From Camellia lanceoleosa (lineage: Eukaryota > Streptophyta > Magnoliopsida > Ericales > Theaceae): a stretch of 64,000 bases of DNA. A program made the translations under genes and the position numbers. Positions 34,685 through 46,118 of the stretch are shown piece by piece (the stretch's first letter is position 1; each line of letters starts with the position of its first letter). Below the pieces are notes generated by a model. That model saw only the letters and a list, made by a program, of their open reading frames with translations. It had not been told where the DNA came from and did no database searches. The DNA is taken from the NCBI GenBank assembly GCA_025200525.1, contig CM045762.1:86618717-86682716 (forward strand), given 5' to 3'.

Positions 34685-36124
34685 AATATAAAATTGGATC
34701 ACAAATTCTAAATTCCAACTGATTATTGGCATGAAAATCTCAAGTTAGTCTATGTATTCTCCAATTTTTCTTCCATCAGGGGAGAAACTAAAATTTTCAT
34801 ATTACAAATACCATTTGAAAGTTGTAACTGTCGTCCCCAAATCCTGACATCATGAGTAAACAACACATCAAATTCCAAAACCAAAAACAAGGAATTTGAT
34901 TTTCTTTTGCTTTACCATCGACCCATTATCATAAACCTCAAAATTTGATAAACACAGCAAGTAAACACAATTAATCAAATTCAACAAACCCCAGCAAGGA
35001 TGGCACTTTTTTTTGAGAAATTCTTTGAATTTTGATTTTAATCCTTGTTTCTTTACAGTTCAATACAAAATGGAAATATTTCAGATGTTCCTATGGCAAC
35101 AAAAAGGAACAAGAACACTTTGAGAAGAACGTAATGATAAATGTCAAGAGATATATATATATATATATATCTGGAATTGTTTAGTCACACATCAACAAGT
35201 TGGAGCTGGGCACTCACCCCTGAAGCTCAAAAAAACAAGATAATGACAAGCCAAGCAAAGTGTGCTATAGGAACAACAAAGAAGGCAGAACATTGACTAA
35301 AACAACTTAGAAAAAAGATTCTAAGTACAGATTCTGTTTCTTCAATTCTGAGATACACTACTTGCCCTTGGGTATTTTTGAACAAGAAAATATTTCATAT
35401 GCTAAAAACTATTTTCAAGGAACTCAATATTTTATATGCAACAAAGAATTGGGTGTTGGGGGGGGGGGGAGGTAATGTATATAGAGTTAAATACCATAGC
35501 AAGATGGCACAGATCGAGTACTAGGCAAACAATACAGTAGTTGGTTCGTAATTTCCAGAAAACAACAAATTATTCTTATGTTAAGAAATCAAGCTGGAAA
35601 AGAATAAAATAAAATTACAGATAGCTGAACCCTGTTTGGTTTTTTCAAGTGCTATGATATGTTTTTAACTCCTCACTAGTTCAGCCTAGCATAAGAAACA
35701 AAGGTAACTAAATTAACTAAATTGAAAAACAAAGGGGTAGAAATCAAAGAAATAAAATACCTCATAAAATACCTCACACATTTTTACAAGGTAAATAATA
35801 ATAATAATAATGTTAAGCAATAGTCTAGCATTAACATAACAAGTTTTGAAACACACAATTCTCCAACCAAAACCCACAAATTTTTTAATGCCAACCTATT
35901 CAAAACCTCTTAAAATCAACAGTACGCCCACTTCTTGAAATGATTTCCTAAACCCCAAATTGGACTAATTTTATTCTATTTTGATTCATTCCTTCTTCCC
36001 CCATAAAATTCAGAGAGCCCATTAGACCATTTTCACAAATACACTCAATTCCAATCCAGAAGTAATCAAACGAAAAAAAATCAAACAGTTTTAGAATACA
36101 AATCGCATCCAATCCAATTTGTTT

Positions 36125-36167
<43 letters not shown>
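34685..36167. other. CACTA-2 interior (presumed first intron), nothing coding
   Basis: AT-rich, with (TA)n at 35154-35170, a G10 run at about 35459-35469 and a (GA)n run at 36127-36166. The (GA)n run directly follows the CBP60-like first exon on the minus strand as a CT-rich intron start. Confidence 0.45.
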
Positions 36168-36169
<2 letters not shown>

Positions 36170-36259
36170 TCTGAAAGAAGGATGTTTGCGACGCTTTTCA
36201 CCGGACCCATTGCCCTTCGAACTACCCTTGGAGTCCTCTTGCTGCCGCTTCTGTGACAT
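36168..36259 (-). pseudogene. Captured first exon of a CBP60-type calmodulin-binding protein
   Basis: On the minus strand ATG at 36259 opens MSQKRQQEDSKGSSKG then NGSGEKRRKHPSFR, followed by a GT donor at 36167-36166. The short basic N-terminus ending PSFR just before an intron is the standard first exon of plant CBP60 genes. Upstream (36260-36480) is pyrimidine-rich sequence fitting a 5' leader. With the CBP60 core exon in CACTA-1, two different CBP60 exons are present in two related elements. It may drive a chimeric minus-strand transcript through CACTA-2. Confidence 0.6.
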
Positions 36260-36529
36260 TATCGATGCTCGCAGAAAACAACCACCATCACTAATAAGCT
36301 GCTATGGCTATGGCGGTGGGGGCAACATAGAGATATAGAGGAACCATTTCAACCCAGTCAATAGAGGAACCGACTGGAATGAGAGAGTCGAAAAAAGAGT
36401 CAAAAGAAGCGTACCGTCTCGCCGCCGATTGAAACCCTTCCTCTTCAACCCCAGTCTCTCTTCAAACCCTCTATCTTCTCTCTCTCAGATTAAGGTTTGC
36501 TCACTGTTTTGAAAGTGTTGTGAAATTAA

Positions 36530-37010
36530 CACTATGTTTGGGAACTTAGAAGAGAAAAGAAAAGAAATGATTACTTAAGTAATAAGAGAAAAGAAAAGAA
36601 AAGAAATGATTGTGATTTTTCTCATTTTTGTTTGGATAAGGAAGAAATAAAAGAAAAGAAATGATTGTGATTTCTCTCATTCTTGTTTGGTTAGATTTCA
36701 TTAAGAGAAAAGAAAAGAAATTATTTTATGTTATATTACCTAAATAACCTTTTTATATTTTCAATCATTCTATTTCTTTTATTTTTATAGGGACAAAATT
36801 GGTATTATAAAAATAGTGGTTTCTTTTCTCTACCAATCTCTCCACTTTTGGGAAGATTGAAAATGAGCCTTATAAGAGAAATGAGTTTCTCTTCATTTCT
36901 CTCCATTTCTTCTCATTTCTCTTTACTTAGGTTATCCAAACAAATAAGAGAAATACATATCACTCCATTTCTTTTCTTTTCTCTCCAAATCACTCAATCC
37001 AAACATAGTG
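36530..37010. mobile_element. MITE with CACTATGTTTGG ends, copy 1 (in CACTA-2)
   Basis: 481 bp flanked by TAA (36527-36529, 37011-37013). Ends CACTATGTTTGG and CCAAACATAGTG are perfect inverted repeats. The interior has repeated GAGAAAAGAAAAGAAATG blocks. PIF/Harbinger-like by its TAA duplication. The same family disrupts OMT copy A at 39744-40238. Confidence 0.82.
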
Positions 37011-37352
37011 TAAGGGCTCTACAAACCTGAAAGGAAATGAAAAAAAAAAAGGGGGGAGGGAAAGGCAGAGGAAAAAAAAAGGGGGGGGGGAAATTAAGTT
37101 TGGGCGGGCCATTGGGTGAGTCAGTGAAAAAATAGGGAAATTTGTTTTATTTTTATTTTAATGAATTTTTTTTTATTTGGTAGAAGTAGGGGTAATATTT
37201 TAATGAAAAATATTTTCTGTTAAAATAAAGTTAATTTTTTATGGTCAATGAAAAATATTTTTTTGTGACTCATTTTTTTTTGTTATTAAAAATCAAGAGC
37301 TAATTTTTTGTAGTAGAGAAAAGGAAGCAGCAATAGTAGTGAAGGTGGTGGA

Positions 37353-37453
37353 TAAGAGGTGGTGGTGGTGGTGGTGGTGATGGCAAAGAAAATTAGTGGT
37401 AAAGTTGTAGTAGTGGTAGAGGAGATGGAGTGGCGGTGGTGGAGAAGAGGTAA

Positions 37454-37494
<41 letters not shown>

Positions 37495-37877
37495 ATGGTG
37501 GTGGTGGTAGCAATGGTGGTAATGGCAGTGGAGTGGTAGCGATGGTGGTAGTAATGGTAGTCATAGAGGTGGAGTGGCAACAGTAGTAATAATGGTGGTA
37601 GTGGAATGACATTTGCAGTAGTGGTGAAAGTGGTAGAGGAGATGGGTGGTGAAAGAGAAATGAGTGAGAGACAGATAGAGAAGAGAGATAGAGAGAGAGA
37701 CAGAGTGATGAGAGAGAGTGAGAGAGAGAGAGACAAAATGGGCGCTAAAAGTGTATTTTCTTGTAGTGGAGAGCTCGGTAAATAGAAAAGAGAGAAGGGA
37801 GAGAGTGAGCAAGGTGAAGAGAAAGAAGAGAGATAGAGAGAAGAGAGATGAAAAAGATAGAGAGATAAGAGATGAGC

Positions 37878-37919
<42 letters not shown>

Positions 37920-38660
37920 AAAACTGGCAGACAGAGAAAAGTGATGAGTGTGAGAGAGATAAAGAGACAAAGAGATAGAGAGTAAGAGACAGAAAATGTA
38001 CAAAGAGAGAAGAGAGCTAAATGAGAGAGACAGAGAGAGATAGAGAGAATAGAGATGAGTGAGAGAGACATAGAGAGAAAAAAGATGAACGAGAGAGTTA
38101 GAGAGAAGAGAGATGAGCGAAAGAGACAGAGAGAGAAAAGAAATGAGAGAAGAGATAGATGAGTGAGAGAGACAGAGAAAGAAAGAGAGACAGATAGACA
38201 GAGAGAGAAGAGTGATGAGTGAGAGAGAAAAAGAGAAAAAGAAGAGAGAGAGGAAGATGAAAAAATGGGTGAAAAGAGGTAGACATAGAAAGAGAGAGAA
38301 AAAGAGCGAAAAGAAATAAACGAGAGAGTGACAGCAAGAGAACGAGAGAGATAAAAAGAAGAAAGAGAGAAAAGAGACAGAGAGAGATAGAGAGAAGAGA
38401 GATGGGCGAGAGACATAGAGAGAAAGAGACAGAGACAGAGACAGACAGACAGACAAACAGATAGACAGAGAAGAATGATGAGTGAGAGAGAGAAATAGAG
38501 AGACAGACAGACAGAGAAGAGTGATGAGTGAGAGAGAGAGAAAGAGAAGAGAGACAGAGACATAGAGAGAAACAAAGAGACAGACAGACAGAGAAGAGTG
38601 ATGAGTGAGAGAGAGAGAAAGAGAAGAGAGACAGAGACAGAGATAGAGAGACAGAAAGAT
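37353..38660. repeat. Long purine-rich low-complexity tract
   Basis: (GTG)n, (AGT)n and related trinucleotides at 37353-37600, then about 1 kb of almost pure GA-type sequence (37640-38660) with internal near-perfect 70-75 bp duplications (for example around GAAGAGTGATGAGTGAGAGA at 38515 and 38593). Long Ser/Leu open frames on the minus strand are artefacts of this tract. It lies in the right part of CACTA-2. Confidence 0.9.
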
Positions 38661-38829
38661 GAAAAAATGGGTGAAAAGAGAAATATTATATCAGAAGAGT
38701 AAGACGACGTCTTTTTTTTCTTCTTTTTTCTTGTGTGACAAAAAAATATCGTTGCATTTATTTAAACCATTTTATGACTATATATATATGAAGGCATCTC
38801 AAAGCCACAATATATATATATATATATTT

Positions 38830-39262
38830 TTTACAACGGTACGTATTACAGTCACAACAAACTCTTCTCTTTTTTTTTGTGACTGCAGCTGGTGCCATCG
38901 CAAAAAATCTATTTTTTTGCGACAGTAATCTCTACCGTCGCAATTACTCTTTTTTTTTTTTTTTTGCGACAGCATTTTCTGCCGTCGCAAATACTCTATT
39001 TTTTTTGCGATGGCAAGCTGTGCCTTTGCAAAAAGTCATATTTTTTGTGATGGCAAAGTCGCATTTTTTTGTGACGATAAGTTGTCCCGTCTCAAAAAGT
39101 CACATTTTTTGCGACGACAAGTTGTGCCGTCTCAAAAAGTCACATATTTTTTTTCCGACGGCAGGTTGTGTCATCTCAAAAAGTCACTTTTTTTGCGACG
39201 GCAAGTTGTGCCATCGCAAAAAGTCACTTTTTGCTACGGCAAATGTACCGTCGCAAAAAGTT
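38830..39262. repeat. Right subterminal repeat region of CACTA-2
   Basis: About ten TTTTTTGCGACGGCA-like units alternating with GTGCCGTCTCAAAAAGTCAC-like units, the mirror of 28680-29165. Open frames here reflect the repeat. Confidence 0.85.
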
Positions 39263-39292
39263 CCATCTCTTATGCCCGCTTTTCTTGTAGTG

Positions 39293-39441
39293 ATTTGTGA
39301 TCAACCAATTAATTTATTCCTGTTTGCAGACTATATAGAAATACATGTACCACTTTTGCAGACTCTATGGCACTTATATCTGCTGTAGAGCTCCGCATAG
39401 CAGATGCTATACAGTCTCACAACTCTGCAATCACCTTCTTA
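39293..39441 (+). pseudogene. OMT copy A, first broken 5' piece
   Basis: Directly after CACTA-2 the OMT promoter resumes (TTGTGATCAACCAATTAATT, as at 61441). It then jumps by deletion into coding sequence homologous to 61675-61785 of copy B, covering the segment read there as KYMYQFADSMALKSAVELRI. Frameshifts and missing start make it non-coding. A Helitron-like terminal fragment (39442-39580) follows. Confidence 0.7.
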
Positions 39442-39585
39442 GTTAGTAGAATTATTTTTAAATATTTTTAAAATCACAAAAATTAACAATTACGGAATAA
39501 GACTTCACAATTCTCATAAACTTACAACTCTCATAACTCACATAAACTTTCTCAATAAAAACTCTATTTTCTTTATATAATATAT

Positions 39586-40658
39586 AAATTTGATCGACCA
39601 ATTACTTTCTTCTCGTTTGCAAATGCAATAATCTACCAATAAAGTATGTTTGTCACTTCCAATATATAAGCAAAAGAGACTGCTACAAGCCCAAAGAGGG
39701 ATGTGGAAATACATGTTCCACTTTGCAGACTCTATGGCACGGACACTATGTTTAGGAATTTAAGAGAGAAAAGAAAATAAAGAATTACTTAAGTTATAAA
39801 AGAAAAAAAAAGAAAAGAAAAGAAAAAAATGATTGTGATTTCTTTTCTTTTTGTTTGAATAAGTAAGAAATAAAAAAAAGAAAAAATTATTAGAATTTCT
39901 TTCCTTCTTGTTTGGTTAGATTTCATAAGAGAAAATAGAAGAAATTATTTTATGTTATATTACCAAAATAACCTTTTTATATTTTCAATCATTTTATTTC
40001 TTTTATTTTTATAGGGATAAAATTAGTATTATGAAAATATTGGTTTATTTTCTATCATAATCTCTCCACTTTTAGGAATATTGAAAATGAGGGTTATAAA
40101 ATAAATGAATTTCTCTCAATTTCTCTCAATTTTCGACATTTCTCTCCACTTAAGTTGTCCAAACAAATAACAGAAATACATATCTCTCCATTTCTTTTCT
40201 TTTCTTTTCTCTCCAAATCACTCAATCCAAACATAGCGTTGAATCTGCTGTAGAGCTCCACATAGCAGATATCATACACTCTCACGGCTCCCCAATCACC
40301 TTGTCCCAAAACCGCTACCGGGTTCATCGACTCTCCTTCGCCTTGCAGACTCTATTGTTCCGTGAACCCAAAATTCAACAAGATCTTCAATGATGGAATG
40401 GGATGTACGGCCAGGATCACGATGAAGGTGATCATGACAGGATACAAAAATGGGTTTTGTAGCGTCGGATCGATGGTTGATGGGGGAGGTGGGACTGGGG
40501 TAGCCATGGTTGAGATCGTAACGGTGTATCCTTACATTAAGGGGATCAACTTTGATCTGCCACATGTCATTGCTACAGCGCCGGAGTACAGTGGAGTTTC
40601 TCATGTTGGAGGTGACATGTTTAAGGCAATTCCTAGTGCTGATGTTGCCTTCATGAAG
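39586..40658 (+). pseudogene. OMT copy A, exon 1 (deleted and interrupted by a MITE)
   Basis: A second start of the same OMT: promoter-like GTTTGCAAATGCAATAATCT (39608), an AT-rich TATA-like stretch near 39660, then coding sequence from about 39680 homologous to 61655-61715 of copy B. A MITE (39744-40238) follows, then coding sequence again. About 265 bp present in copy B (61817-62083) are missing at about 40340. The rest reads MNPKFNKIFNDGMGCTAR to the splice donor at 40659 and keeps FDLPHVIATAPEY. The SAM-binding glycine loop reads VDGGGGTG instead of VDVGGGTG. No functional product can be expected. Confidence 0.75.
39744..40238. mobile_element. MITE with CACTATGTTTGG ends, copy 2 (inside OMT copy A exon 1)
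   Basis: Ends CACTATGTTTAGG and CCAAACATAGCG; interior similar to 36530-37010. Copy B has TTA at the target site (GCACTTAAATCTGC, near 61706), whereas here the flanks read GGA and TTG, so the duplication has mutated. Confidence 0.75.
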
Positions 40659-41374
40659 GTAAGATTTATAATCAAGATATGTGAAGAGACTTTCTATTAA
40701 TACACTTTAATAATTAGGGTAAATTATACTCACCTCCCTTAGGTTTTTATAATTACAGAAATCTATCTTGTAGTTTCAATAATTACGGAAACCAACGTTA
40801 TTTTTTTTTTACATTATCAAGATTCCCTCCTTTAATTTAAACCAAACAGTGTTAATTTGTTTATGCAAATAATCATAATATCATTTACACTTAATACCCT
40901 TTAATTGTAATTTACCTATTTGTATAGGGGGATTTGGTGATATACCCCGTACTGTCTAATTTGTTTTTCAAAAGGAGAAGAATTATATAGATCCTTTCAA
41001 ACCCTCATAATATTTTAAAATTTGTTTCTTTTACTATACTACCTTCATATATATATATATATATATATATCAACTCTCTTGTAAAGTCATCCTCACAGTA
41101 TATTTCAGAGTAAAATTTTACTTTGAATCATAATAAATTTTACTCTGATTCAGAGTCTAAATCAGAGTAAAATTTATTATGATTCAAAGTAAAATTTTAT
41201 ATCTTTAAGCACATATCTTGCCTTAGAGGTAAAATTTTCCTCTCATTTTATCAAACAAAAATAGAGCACATGCCAAAGTAAAATTTTATTCTCATTTTGT
41301 CAAACAAAAACAGAGGACATGCCAAAGAAAAAAAATAGAGAAATAGAGATAGAGAGAGCATATATATTGCCTTA
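40659..41374 (+). other. 5' part of the presumed intron of OMT copy A
   Basis: Starts GTAAGATTTATAAT like the intron of copy B. It aligns with 62384-63000 in patches (AGGGTAAATTA, ATTATCAAGATTCCCT, ACACTTAATACCCT). At 40885-40893 it has the empty site of the copy B MITE at 62796-62948. Inverted AGAGTAAAATTTTA phrases occur at 41107-41300. Confidence 0.6.
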
Positions 41375-42441
41375 TGTAACGCCCCAAAAAATACACAATA
41401 AATATAATCCAAAAGCATATATAAATAATATCATGCATCGGAACATATTATCCTTTCATTACATAGAGTTAAGGATACAAAAGAGTGTAGCGATAGTAGA
41501 TGCCTTATAGGCTTACATTTTTTCAAGTCATGGCTTGGTTACACAAAAATGAACTTCGCTCAATACATTTTAAGCCCTTGGCTTTACAAAAGAAATAATC
41601 AAAATAAAGAAGCTCTTGCTTCCCCAGTCCCTCTAAACTATTGCCTTGGCGGAGACAAGTCACCAACACCTGAAAATGTTATTCCCAAATAGGGTGAGCT
41701 ACAGCCCAGTAAGAATTATCTAACACAATATATGAAATTTAACAAAGGTATAAATACAATGTGCGTATAGAATGCCTGTGATAAAACATCCACACTATAT
41801 ATGCTCAAAAGACATAAATTCTCAATTCATAGTCCGGTTCCTCCAATTCATTTCCAATTCAATTATTTATCTCAATTCATAAGTCACTTTCATTATTTTT
41901 CAACAACCAAACTGAGACTACAAGACCATGTTTTTCCCAATCATACAAATCATACATAAATATTTCAATTGCCATTTTATGGATATTTCGTCTGCTGGAT
42001 CGACACCTATGTATAAGTTTCAATTTGCCATTTTACGAATATTTCATCCACGGAATCGGCACTCATGTATAAATTTCAAGACTTTTACCCAAGACACTCC
42101 GACCAACTTAATTATAATGGAGTCCATCCCCTTTCTCTTCCTAAACATTTATACATATGCAATATATTTAAACACATAATTACACATGGAATACATCTCA
42201 TTTCTCCTTCTAAATAATCATACATATATAATGTATTTACAACATGATCACATACAATAATAGCCAACCATAGATTAGTTTTAATTCACCTAATCCTTAT
42301 GTAATTTCTACAATAATCATAGCTATCCTCCACCGATAGCCCAATACAGATATTTCTAAACAGCTATTAAGTCTCAAGACAGATAATTTATTTAAGATTT
42401 CCAAAGAATGAGATAATACATAACCAATCTCACCGTTCATA
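41375..42441 (-). mobile_element. LTR fragment of a Ty3-type element, part 1
   Basis: Begins TGTAACGCCCC. On the minus strand it carries a stretch (ACTGGGCTGTAGCTCACC, about 41710) that I associate with Tekay/Del-type LTRs. It is interrupted by CACTA-P and continues at 52353-52710. No coding region. Confidence 0.5.
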
Positions 42442-43110
42442 CACTACAACAAAACTAACTATTCACGGCATCATGTTTACGACATGCATTAAATGCATGT
42501 CGTAGTTAGTACATTTTACGGCATTTTTTCTTTTGCAAGCCGTAAATGTTTTGTCAATAACAGCATACATACTATGTAAGTCGTTGATTCATATATTTAT
42601 AGCATGTAAAAGTATGCCGTAAAAAATGTATGTTTTTACGACTTACAAAAATTTGTCATAAAATATTTGCACTTAAGACGACATACATTTCATGTTATAA
42701 AATATTATAACTTTACACGGCATGCATTAACATGTCGTGAAAACTTCTACAAAAAAAAAAAAAATTTAAATTAAATCCGAAATTTTTTTATGGCATGCAA
42801 AAGCATGCCGTAAAAAACATATATTTTCACGGCATACAAAAATATGTCATAAAATATTTAAACTTAAAACAACATACAGTTCATGTCGTAAAAATATTAT
42901 GACTTTACACGGCATACATTAGCATGCTGTGAAAACTTTTATTAAAAAAAATTTCAATCTGATTTTTTTTTTAATGATTTAAAAAAACTAACAATTTCCA
43001 ACCAAGCTTCTCACTTTAAATTTTCCTAATTAAGGACAATGTAAAAAATAATTTATACATTATTTTATAATTTAGTGTCTTCTTTTAAGGGATAATTGCA
43101 CCCAGTGAAA
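42442..43110. repeat. 5' (alpha) subterminal region of CACTA-P
   Basis: Matches the complement of 57985-58645 (CACTA-Q) almost base for base over about 660 bp. It includes a perfect hairpin TACGACATGCATT / AATGCATGTCGTA at 42478-42504 and about ten ACGGCATRC-type repeats. Confidence 0.85.
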
Positions 43111-43201
43111 TTTTGAAAAAAATTACATATCACTGCAGCATTTTTTAAACTTTTTATAATATTTAACGACGTTTTATAAGTATCGCATTTTGTATTAATT
43201 A

Positions 43202-43576
43202 AAACGGTACCGTTTAGCTAATATAAACGCCTCCAAATCTCTCAAATCTCTCGCGCACTCTCTTCACTTCAGCTCAGCTTATTTTTTGTTAAAGTCTCAT
43301 CCTATTTTTTTCGCTTTTTGTCAATTTACGACCTTTAATTTTAAACCGCTAAAAAATTAACTGCTTATATTCCACCAATACTACAATAATACATATAGTT
43401 CACACCTAAAAATTTAAAACCATCCCACTTTTAATTCAATGTGTGATAAAAAAAAAATGTGTGAAGTAACTTTTTTTTTTTTTTATTTATTTATTTCAGC
43501 AGCCCACACCCCCACAAAGAAACAAATCATTTTTTATTTTATTTTTGAGATTCCAAACATATCTCTCAATCCTCTT

Positions 43577-43619
<43 letters not shown>

Positions 43620-43742
43620 AAGCGCTAACCGTAGTCTTCTGCATATCCTTGATCGCCCGGCATCCGTTCGACCAGCTGAGAGTGACCAATGATCGATGAA
43701 GCGGCAATGGCAAAGAATCGGCGAGCAACGGCGGCGACTGAG
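43202..43742 (+). promoter_or_regulatory. Probable promoter, 5' leader and first exon of the CACTA-P transcript
   Basis: TATAAA at 43222-43227 is followed by a CT-rich leader (CTCTCAAATCTCTCGCGCAC) and a (CT)n run at 43578-43617. At 43689 ATG opens MIDEAAMAKNRRATAATE, ending at a GTATTT donor (43743). A perfect palindrome AAACGGTACCGTTT (43202-43215) lies just before the TATA box. The peptide is not recognised. CACTA-Q has a (GA)n run at the mirrored position. Confidence 0.5.
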
Positions 43743-44587
43743 GTATTTTCTTCTCTTCTATTTTCTTCTTCTCTTATCTTCTTCTATTCTTCTACTATTT
43801 TGCTAATTCGATTTTTGTTGAAATCAACCCTTGATTTTCGATTTTTGTTGAAATTAGCCCTTGATTTTTGCTCTGTATATATGTATATATCTCTCTCTCT
43901 CTCTCTCTCTGCCCCCTCTCCCCCAATTTCAAACCCTAACTATAATTTTTGATCTCTCAGATCTCAAATTTCTTCGTTTCTATATCACAAAAGTCATTTT
44001 GATTTCATTTCGCTTATTTTGAAGTGTTTCATATGTTAAAAATGCTAAATAAATGAAAGAATTATCCTTTCAAATGTGAAATGTCCAGGGGACCTGATTT
44101 AGGTAGTATACTACATCTACATGCATTCATTAGCATCTAATGTAGTTCAATTGAAAATTATACCCATGGATGTTTTGTTCTCCTTTATTATCAACTTAAT
44201 ATTACTTCATAGAGAATAAGATGTGTGTATGCATCTTGTTGGATACTCAATGTTGACCCAATGATGATTGGGTCTTTATTGGTTTGTCTCTAGTTATGTT
44301 GGTCTTGGAACCAAGTCGAAAACTGTTTAAGCTCCAAAATTGAAGTTTAAAATACAATATGGTTCTGGATAAATGTGAACTGAGAAGATGACATCCATAC
44401 TACCTATATTTATTTGGTTTCCTTTCTTATTTAGCTTCAATGTTGCTAAACACTTTTACAAGGCAACTTGGAAGCTCTTTAGTTTTGAAGAAGAAATTTG
44501 ATTGCTAATCTTCCTTTATTCAGTTTCAAGAACGTGTTGAATGGGCTTATTTTCTATTTATCTTTGCGTTTTTCTTTGTCAATCCAG

Positions 44588-45163
44588 GTTTCCTATTGAA
44601 GAAAAGCGTAAAAAAGAGTGGATGGAGTAGACGATGGTTTGTTTTAAATGAGAAAACTGGAAAGGTTAGTTAATAAAATAGTAGTTTAGCTAATCTAACA
44701 TAACATACTTGGATTGATTTGAGATGGTAGAATGTCTGGTGCTGTTTCAATTCCCACCCCGCCTCTTAATTTTCTATTCTTAGATGCTTCAAATCTACTT
44801 TGTCTTATATGTCACATAGAAACGCATTTATCAAAAAAAAAAAAAAAAAAAGCACATAGAAATGCTTAATATCCATTTAGAACATTATTGCAAGTCTTTG
44901 TAGTATGCTTTATGTCTATGGTAAATACCTACACAAAACTGCATATTTTAGATATCAACAGTTAATGCCGGTATGGTTATCCAAACTCTAAAAATGGTAG
45001 TTAATGCACATTTTGTCAAAATTATAGTCTATTGTTTTAGCATCGATCAATTTGGGTGCTATGTATGTTTATCATAGCATCATTGTTCGATATCTACTTA
45101 CATTTTACTTGGATACACCAAAAGCGTGAAGAAAGACACTTTCATGGCGCCATCACCTTGGAG
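44588..45163 (+). pseudogene. Captured PH-domain exons of a dynamin-2-type GTPase (DRP2-like)
   Basis: Exon 1 (44588-44664), with AG acceptor and GT donor, reads [20 protein letters not shown] then NEKTGK, the start of the pleckstrin-homology domain in plant dynamin-related protein 2, which binds membrane phosphoinositides during endocytosis. The next exon (45108-45163) reads LGYTK, then continues the same domain only if one missing base is allowed for near 45122, and its acceptor has lost AG. So the cargo is two adjacent exons with their intron, now frameshifted. Identity is strong from sequence and exon order. Confidence 0.75.
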
Positions 45164-46118
45164 GTATCGAGTATTTGTGAATAATTTCATATCGACTAGC
45201 ATGTCACCAAGTGGATCAACAAATAAATAAATAAATAAAACTTTATTGAGCTTATGGAAGTGTGTAAGTCTTTCATTATTTTCCTTTTTCTTTTTAATTG
45301 TAAGTGCCCAACAATAAAAGACATTAAGTAGCAAAATTTCTAAGACTAATTAGATATTAGACTAGGTTTTTATTACATTACCAAACATTATGTATAGTAT
45401 TAAGTACTATATAAACAAAAGACTAGATCAGTTTGCTATGAAATATGGATATTTCGACAAATATGTTGTATCTGTAAGTATCTCTAAGTATTGGTACTTT
45501 ATGTGACCCAAAAATTGATCTTTTTTGTATAGTAACTAACTTGACATAAAGTTTGGGCAATATTTTTTAAACTGAACTACAAAACTAATTTAAAATTTTT
45601 GTCATGTAACTAATTTGGGGTTATGAATATTTGTATATTTTTTTGGTGGATAGAACCCTTATAATTTTGTGATTATCTCACTATTCCCCCCCCCCCACTT
45701 CTTGTTGTGCCAATCTGGGATAGCAATCGTAGACAAATTTCGGGGATGCTGACTGCTTCTGATTTAATTTTGATATTAATGGAGGTATTAATGCATGTTC
45801 TTATCTGCTAGCCAGAAGTAGGTGCATATTCTAGCATAAACCGATAAGTTGCAAACAGCTTTTACACTGCACATTGTTTCTGTGGGCTCCTATCTTTCTT
45901 GATGGTGCATGCATTTGGTTACCTGGTCAATAGTTCAATTTTGACAATTTGACTTCTACAATCAGTTACTAGCAACTCATTGCTTATCTTTTGGAGATAT
46001 GAGTTGATTATTATGTTGTTGTTTGCATCCCTTGTAATTCAATGTATGTCATGCTTTCGCTTCTTGAGATATTTGTATTTTGGATAATCAATTTATGTTT
46101 CCTTGTTACTTTCTGCAG

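Larger units (their letters stand above)
28666..39292 (-). mobile_element. CACTA-2, an En/Spm-type element carrying host exons, inserted in an OMT promoter
   Basis: 10,627 bp. The left end CACTATTAAAA and right end (complemented) CACTACAAGAAAA are flanked by ATT on both sides. Dense subterminal repeats of TTTTGCGACGGCA / TGCCGTCGCAAAA occur at 28680-29165 and 38830-39262. The exons found run on the minus strand: CBP60-like first exon, methyltransferase-like exon, an unidentified exon, and a coiled-coil C-terminal exon like those of TnpA-type proteins. Later insertions inside it are a solo LTR (31453-34679) and a MITE (36530-37010). No complete transposase remains, so it is non-autonomous now. 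The OMT copy B promoter shows the empty site. Confidence 0.88.

Noticed and set aside
37293..38575. Open frames of 276 and 387 codons on the minus strand
   Set aside because: They consist of Ser/Leu/Phe and Thr repeats read from the purine-rich tract and overlap each other in several frames. Low-complexity artefacts.
38879..39388. Plus-strand open frame of 169 codons
   Set aside because: It reads the right subterminal repeats of CACTA-2 and runs across the element border into the OMT promoter.
41319..41510. 63-codon plus-strand open frame
   Set aside because: Crosses the border of the LTR fragment at 41375 and has no motif.
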